In this document: positions 58,612-64,000 of the stretch, piece by piece
Numbering within the stretch: the stretch's first letter is position 1
Layout: each line of letters opens with the position of its first letter
Origin: Scalesia atractyloides
Lineage: Eukaryota > Streptophyta > Magnoliopsida > Asterales > Asteraceae
Assembly: GCA_947069175.1 (NCBI GenBank)
Contig: CAMTDV010000023.1
Span: forward strand, 89,960,240-90,024,239
Length of the DNA stretch: 64,000 nt
Direction: 5' to 3'
The notes under the pieces: generated by a model
What the model saw: only the letters and a program-made list of their open reading frames with translations
What the model was told of the DNA's origin: nothing
Databases searched by the model: none
Position numbers and translations under genes: made by a program

Positions 58612-60200
58612 ATGTCCTCAACCCCAGTTGCTGAAGTTGTTGAGCCTTCATCAGAACCGGAGCGCAATTTTCATCAAAGATTGCGGGAGCGGGCCCGCAG
58701 GGTGGCCGCCACAATTGAGGCAGGCGCGTTGGGAGACGACACACTTCATGAGGTTTACGTAGAAATGGCAGACGAAGAGGAAACGGGGGTCTTAAACGAC
58801 ATAGGAAAACCTTCACTTGAGGGTTTACCTGCGAGCATCAATGCACCCACAATAAATAATAATAATTTTGAGATCAAATCTAGTACCATTTCGATGCTGC
58901 AGAATGCGGTTCAGTTTTATGGCAAGGATCACGAGGATCCTAGTGTCCATATCGCGGGGTTTCGGAGGTTTGTGCCACATTCACCATTCGTGATGCATCA
59001 TCGGATGTAATACGTCTTTGGCTCTTTCCATTCTCTTTACGTGATGGAGCTAAATAGTGGCTTCTTTCACTTCCAGCTGGATCTATCACTACGTGGAATC
59101 AATTACCTGAGAAGTTCCTTCAGAAATATTTCCCCCAGAGAAAACTGTTCGGTTAAGAACCAACATTCTTAACTTCCGTCAGGACGATGATGAGCCCCTC
59201 TATGAGGCGTGGGAGCGGTTTAAAGAGCTCATGAGAAAGGTTCCACACCACGGGTTGCCCAAGTGGCAACAATGTCAGATCTTCTACCATGGTTTGGATG
59301 GTCAAGGGCAGATGATGGTCGATACATATTCAGGCAGAGACATAGGCACGAAAAATGCCAACGAGGCATTTGAGATCTTAGAGAAATGTGCATTGAAGAA
59401 TCGGACACAGCAGCCATCGCGAGGGAAGAGTTCTAGACAGGGAGTTCATCACGTGAATGACTTCACCGCCATCACAGCACGAATGGATGCCTTATCTTCA
59501 AAGTTTGATCGAATGATGGAGATCCACTCGAGTGGTTCCTCGAGTGGGGGAGCATATCATGTAGGTGATTTTCCGGCTGGAGAGGTGTCACACGAGCATG
59601 TAGATTTTATGGGAAACCAGTACCGTCCTCAGCATAATCCCTACAGCAATACTTACAATCCGGGGTGGAGGAATCACCCAAATTCAGTTGGAAGTCTGAA
59701 GCATCAACTCAACATCCACCCGGGTTCGCTCCACGCCCCCCAGCTCTTGGAGGATATAGTGCACGTCGGCCTCAGCAGATACCTTCCACTATGAACCTAG
59801 TGTTCAGGAAATGTTTAGTCAACTCTTAGCTGGTCAAAATTCTCAAAGAATCGAAAACGAAAAGCGCTTCAAGGAGTATGACGGTCGTTTCACGAGGCAC
59901 GAGAGTGAGTTGAGAAGCCAAAAGGCTTCCATGCAGACCATAGAGAACCAAGTTGGCCAGATTGCCAAGATGTTGTCTGAGAGACAACGCGGGGCCTTCC
60001 AAGCAATACGGAGCCTAATCTGAACGCTACTGCGAAGGCATCACGTTGAGAAGCGGCAAGACCGCTGAGCCCATCACTTCGGCTGCTTCACCAAAGCCGA
60101 TTGATGATGAGGTTGATGAGGAGATTCAGACTGAGTCTCTGGGAGAGGTGCAACTGAGGTGAGACCCAGCAAGTACAGCACGTCCCAAGGAGCCAGTGAG
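58612..60200 (+). pseudogene. Athila gag, broken
   Basis: Starts MSSTPVAEVVEPSSEP at 58612, then FEIKSSTISMLQN, FYGKDHEDPSVHIAGF; frameshift near 58,960, in-frame TAG near 59,055, second shift near 59,140. It continues FRQDDDEPLYEAWERFKELM, FYHGLDGQGQMMVDTYSG, a Gly/Ser/Asn-rich linker, and after another shift a charged helical part (QNSQRIENEKRFKEYDGRF..LRSQKASMQ..ENQVGQIAKML). The order fits the long capsid-linker-coil gag of the Athila group. Confidence 0.85.
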
Positions 60201-60776
60201 AGAGTATGTCCCTCCCATTCCATATCCGGGGAGGTTGAAGAAGCAAAGAATGGAAGAACACTACGGTAAATTGCTTGAGCTTTTCAAGCAACTTCATATA
60301 AACCTACCGTTTGTCGAGGCACTTGCTTAAATGCCTAAGTACGCCAAGTTTCTGAAAGATATTCTATCTAACAAAAAGAAACTTGAGGAGCTTTCGCATG
60401 TGACCTTGAACGAGGAGTGTTCAGCAGTTCTTCAGAACAAGATACCACAGAAAATGAGTGATCCGGGAGTTTTACTATCCCATGCTTGATTGGTAGTTTG
60501 TCGGTGAGCAATACACTAGCTGATCTTGGAGCCAGCATAAACCTCATGCCTTATGCGGTTTTTGCTAAGCTGGACTTGGGAGAGCCAAAACCCACTCGTA
60601 TGAGCATTCAGCTAGCCGATCGTTCAGTGAAGTACCCTCGAGGTATAGTTGAGAATATGCTAGTGAAGATTGACAGGTTTGTCTTTCCTGTTGATTTTGT
60701 GATCCTGGACATGGATGAGGACAAAACTGTTCCTCTCATCTTAGGTAGGCCATTCCTTGCCACTACTCGAGGTTGA
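60201..60776 (+). pseudogene. Athila protease region
   Basis: A Pro-rich linker with stops, then KYAKFLKDILSNKKKLEE, and an open frame (60486-60776) with NTLADLGASINLMP, the retropepsin-like active-site motif in its Athila form (D-L-G-A), and VPLILGRPFLATTR. The motif itself is intact. The frame ends where an internal deletion begins. Confidence 0.82.
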
Positions 60777-61390
60777 TCGAGCCAAGGTTGAGACTATTTC
60801 TAAGCTTCCGCCTCCCACATCAGTGAAATCTATCAGGAGTTTTCTAGGTCATGCAGGTTTTTACCAGCGATTCATAAAGGACTTTTCCAAAATCGCCCGT
60901 CCCATGACTCAGCTCCTCGAGAAGGAGGCCCAGTTTGTTTTCTCTGATGAATGCCTTAAGGCATTCGAGTTCTTGAAGGAGAAGTTGGTGAATGCCCCGA
61001 TCATGGTAGCTCCCGACTGGGAACTACCCTTTGAGTTGATGTGTGATGCGAGTGATTTCGCAGTCGGGGCAGTCTTGGGTCAAAGGAGAGATAAGCACTT
61101 CCACCCGATTTACTATGCGAGCAAAACTTTGAACGACGCATAGGAGCACTACACCACGACAGAGAAAGAGCTCCTAGCTGTGGTCTTTGCATTCGATAAG
61201 TTTCGGTCTTATCTCGTCCTTTCCAAGACCATTGTGTACACGGATCATGCAGCTCTTCGGTATCTTTTTAGCAAGCAGGATGCTAACCGAGGTTGATACG
61301 ATGGATTCTTTTGCTGCAGGAGTTTGATATTGAAATCCGTGATAAGAGAGGAGCTAAAAATCTTGCAGCCGATCATTTGTCTTAACTTGA
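60757..61390 (+). pseudogene. RNase H with RT core deleted
   Basis: Directly after the protease tail the sequence resumes as EVDRAKVETISKLPPPTSVK, which normally lies at the end of RT; the RT fingers, palm and YxDD motif are absent. Then SIRSFLGHAGFYQRFIKDFSK, RNase H motifs MCDASDFAVGAVLGQ, an in-frame TAG at 61141-61143, TTEKELLAVVFAFDKFRSYL and YTDHAALRYLF. A frameshift near 61,290 and a stop near 61,384 follow. Confidence 0.85.
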
Positions 61391-62765
61391 GCATTCCGAG
61401 AGGAAGGAAATTCGTGGGCCTAACATCAATGACAATTTCCCCACGAGTTTCTTATGAGGATCGAGACGAGTGATGATTCCCCATGGTTTGCTGACTTCGT
61501 GAACTACTTAGCTAGTGGTATCCTGATTAAGGGGATGACCCATCAGCAAAAGCGAAAGTTCTTTGCGGATGTTAAGTACTACTTTTGGGATGACCCTTAC
61601 TTGTTTAGGGTAGGAGCGGATCAGATGATCTGGCGTTGCGTGTATGGTGACGAGGCGAGAGATATTTTGCGCCACTGTCACGAGGGACCTACAGGAGGCC
61701 ACCACGGAGCGAATAACATTGGGGAAGAAAGTATTCGACTCTGGATTCTTTTGGCCGACTATCTTTCGTGATGCCCATGAGTGGGTAAGGTCTTGTGATG
61801 CTTGTCAGAGGGCAAGCAACATTTCAGCACGCCATGAGATGCCGCAAATATCCAAGTATGTGAGATCTTTGATTTATGGGGGCTAGACTTCATGGGTCCT
61901 TTCCGACTTCTTTTGGTAACCGCTATATTCTAGTTGCTGTTGACTACGTGTCCAAGTGGGCTGAAGCACAGACTTTACCCACAAATGATGCTAGAGTAGT
62001 GGTGAAATTTTTGACGAAGTTGTTTGCTCGATTTGGTGCCCCTAAGGCATTGATTAGTGACCGTGGGACGCATTTCTGCAATGCACAGCTTGAGAAAGCA
62101 TTGTCCCGATATGGTGTGCAGCATCGGTTTTCTACACCATACCACCCACAGACGAGTGGGCAGGTCGAGGTCACTAATCGGGGTATCAAGCGGATTTTGG
62201 AGAAGACGGTTAACTCTAGCCGTAAGGATTGGTCCGAGAAGTTGGATGATGCACTGTGGGCTTTCTGGACAGCCTACAAGACTACTATAGGCACCACACC
62301 GTTTAAATTGGTCTATGGAAAGTCTTGTCATCTTCATGTGGAGCTCGAGCACAAAGCCTATTGGGCTTTGAAGACAGTTAATCTTGATAGGCTGCTGCGA
62401 GCGAGAACAGGTTTGTGCAGATCCACGAGATTGAGGAGCTAAGGAATGAGGCATATGAGAGCTCCAAGATATACAAGGAACGTACCAAGAAGTTGCATGA
62501 TAGCCGCTTGAAGGACAAGAAAGAATTCCGAGTGGGTGATCGTGTGTTGTTATACAGCTCTCGTCTGAGGTTATTTCCTGGTAAGCTCAAGTCTCGATGG
62601 TCAGGTCCCTACACTGTACGGCCAGTGTTTCCTTACGGGACAGTGGAGATAGGTCACGAGGATGGCCTGTTGTTTAAGGTCAACGGGCATAGGTTAAAGG
62701 CTTATGTTGGAGGGCCCGTTGATCAGAGTGAGGAGGTTGTTACCCTCCACCCTAGGAACAAATGA
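61391..62765 (+). pseudogene. Athila integrase, broken
   Basis: Zinc-binding part RHCHEGPTGGHHG, then after a shift RSCDACQRASNIS; catalytic core with LDFMG, VAVDYVSKWAEA, LISDRGTHFC and SGQVEVTNRGIKRILEK (Asp, Asp, Glu), DALWAFWTAYKTTIGTTPF; after another shift, the C-terminal part DKKEFRVGDRVLLYSSRLRL and KSRWSGPYTV, ending at 62,765. At least three frameshifts (about 61,720, 61,905 and 62,400). Confidence 0.87.
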
Positions 62766-63490
62766 ATGCGGGGTGGTGAGTCTAGCTGAAGACTCGTAAA
62801 TAAACTTAGCCCATTTTTGTATATATATTGTGTCGGTTGTTTGTTTTTCTTTTTCAGGTTGCAGTTCGTTCTGGTCGCGAGGGATGTTAGTGCTTGTTGC
62901 CGGCTCTCAGGTATGTTAGTTCGGCTATTTTCTTGGTAGGAGATGCTTTGTGAGTGTCCTGGGTTCAAGGAGTCCGTTTAATTCTCATTTTTATTTCCAC
63001 CCTTTAGTTTCTAATTAAATTTTTCTACAAACTATATTTTTCAAAATAAAAAAAAAATTCGAAAATCGAGCACTATCAACCGAAAAATCTGGCGCTACCA
63101 GACCTGCTAGTGTCAGCCTCTTTGCAGAACCAACAATAGCACCCACCAATAATACATTCAACCACTTTCCTTTAACATTTCCTTCTTACTCTCTTGAACC
63201 CATTCAAAGCACTCACGAATCCCTTGCATCTCCTAGCTTCTTCCAAGATTACTGGTTTCTTTCATCCCAACAATCATTCCAGGTACGAATCCTTCTCCTT
63301 CTTTGTTAAGTTCTTTAGTCTTAGGGTTTGTTCTTCATGGTAGTTTCTGTTTTGTTTTTAGGGTTTGGTCTAAATCACCCGATTCAAGCCCGATTTTAGT
63401 GTTTTTTTGTGTTGTTATTGACCATAAGTGACCGATTTACAAAACCTTTTGGGTGCGTTTTGAGCGATTTTGAGAATCTGGGTTACGTCA
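62766..63490 (+). other. Region between integrase and 3' palindrome cluster
   Basis: Non-coding as far as I can see, with pyrimidine-rich stretches. In Athila elements an env-like frame or long untranslated region follows integrase. Confidence 0.45.
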
Positions 63491-63806
63491 CGCACGACCG
63501 TGCCAAGGGTTGGCACCATCGTGCCGTTCATAATTTTGTGACTATCTTCATAATTTGCCCAGAAAATCGGTCAAGCACGACCGTGCCAAGGCCTGGCATG
63601 ATCGTGCCCTTCATAAGAAATTCAAGATCTTCAACACTCGCCCAGAAATCGGTCAGAACCAGGTCAAGCACGATCGTGCCAAACCCAGGCACGACCATGC
63701 CACTTGAAGAATAGGCCCAGAAACTTCATAATTTTTCCAGAAACTTCATAAAATCTGCTGTTGTTCATCCACGCACGACTGTGCCAAACCCAGGCACGAC
63801 CGTGCC
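63491..63806. repeat. Second cluster of paired GGCACGACCGTGCC palindromes
   Basis: Eight copies in four pairs: 63491/63512, 63575/63595, 63668/63688 and 63772/63793. Pair spacing is always 20-21 bases, with about 85-105 bases from pair to pair. The copy at 63,668 (gcacgatcgtgc) is a perfect palindrome. Confidence 0.85.
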
Positions 63807-63871
63807 AACTGTTCAGAGGTCCGTTTTTGTTTTAATTTTTTTGCTAATTAATTCTGGTTGTCTTGCAGATG

Positions 63872-64000
63872 GTTCACCGTTCATGCGGTTTAGCAACAAT
63901 GCCAAGGAAGGGCACTGTATACAGAAAGCGGAGCGGTTATGGGCTTGGAGGAACCAAATCGAGCCCATGAGGAGGCTTCAAAAAGTAGACTTGGATTTGC
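63872..64000 (+). other. Possible start of the Athila env-like or second gag-like frame
   Basis: Downstream of a pyrimidine tract and tcttgcag (acceptor-like), one frame is open to the window end: FMRFSNNAKEGHCIQKAERL then WAWRNQIEPMRRLQKV. Athila elements carry an additional frame here, sometimes expressed by splicing. Too short to identify. Confidence 0.35.

Larger units (their letters stand above)
56615..64000 (+). mobile_element. Athila-type Ty3/gypsy retrotransposon, 5' part, defective
   Basis: 5' LTR 56615-58396, tRNA-Asp primer site, gag, protease, RNase H, integrase, then a long 3' region that runs off the window. Preceded by taaaa, the probable target duplication, whose partner is off window. 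The RT core is deleted and most frames are broken. Confidence 0.88.

Noticed and set aside
63409..63714. Open frame of 101 codons over the 3' palindrome cluster
   Set aside because: Repetitive (SSTTVPRPG-like) only because the DNA motif repeats; no domain, and other frames are equally open.

Overview
The window is nuclear DNA of a flowering plant, most likely a large, repeat-rich Asteraceae genome. The evidence is spliced plant genes with GT-AG introns, AT-rich spacers, and several layers of Ty3/gypsy LTR retrotransposons with intact 5-bp target-site duplications (TSDs). The plant assignment is seen directly; the family is inferred from the kinase family and LTR types.

Left part (1-27,057), islands of host genes among small elements. 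The minus strand of 184-4,514 holds the first seven exons of a TIP1-type (PAT24) ankyrin-repeat protein S-acyltransferase. Its DHHC half lies beyond the left edge, and one extra base in exon 1 shifts the frame. A solo LTR (6,674-8,940, TSD taaaa) carries tRNA-like modules. A Mutator-like element with ~200-bp inverted ends lies at 9,684-11,354. Two small, divergently transcribed, unrecognised genes follow (14,369-14,648 minus; 15,135-18,175 plus). Both are broken, and a 2.56-kb solo LTR (TSD ttagc) splits the second. A plus-strand gene at 21,892-24,835 encodes a receptor-like kinase domain followed by spliced exons for a pseudokinase domain. A truncated, inverted relative (24,945-25,801) faces it tail to tail.

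Middle part (27,058-56,614), a nested retrotransposon stack. An LTR of family X (copy B) starts at 27,058. It received a 4.5-kb solo LTR of its own family (27,520-32,057, TSD taatg) and a 3.4-kb solo LTR of family Y (32,578-35,995, TSD ctata), then ends abruptly at 37,338. There it joins a truncated, mutated Tekay/Del-type polyprotein on the minus strand (integrase, RNase H, RT, protease, gag; 37,339-40,939). Two tandem-repeat arrays, a second gag-like remnant and a second Y LTR (Y') follow. Y' is split by a complete gag-only retrotransposon (44,611-53,542, TSD atgag) with LTRs of 2,618 and 2,622 bp, a tRNA-iMet-type primer site, a polypurine tract and a damaged gag. Family X sequence resumes at 54,935 with the same ctata junction as at 35,996. 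Two copies of one insertion junction point to an unequal exchange after the insertion.

Right part (56,615-64,000): the 5' LTR, tRNA-Asp primer site, gag, protease, RNase H and integrase of a plus-strand Athila-type element that runs off the window. The RT core is deleted and the frames are broken.

Most unusual signals: (1) the gag-only family carries up to five tRNA-like modules per LTR, with A-box and B-box motifs and perfect hairpins; most lie downstream of the LTR TATA box and so would be in the RNA leader. (2) Five copies of a perfect or near-perfect stem-loop lie between its gag and 3' LTR. (3) The Athila element carries near-perfect 14-bp palindromes, many in pairs 20-21 bp apart, upstream of a possible TATA in the LTR and again near its 3' region. 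(4) A tandem kinase-pseudokinase gene sits next to an inverted copy.
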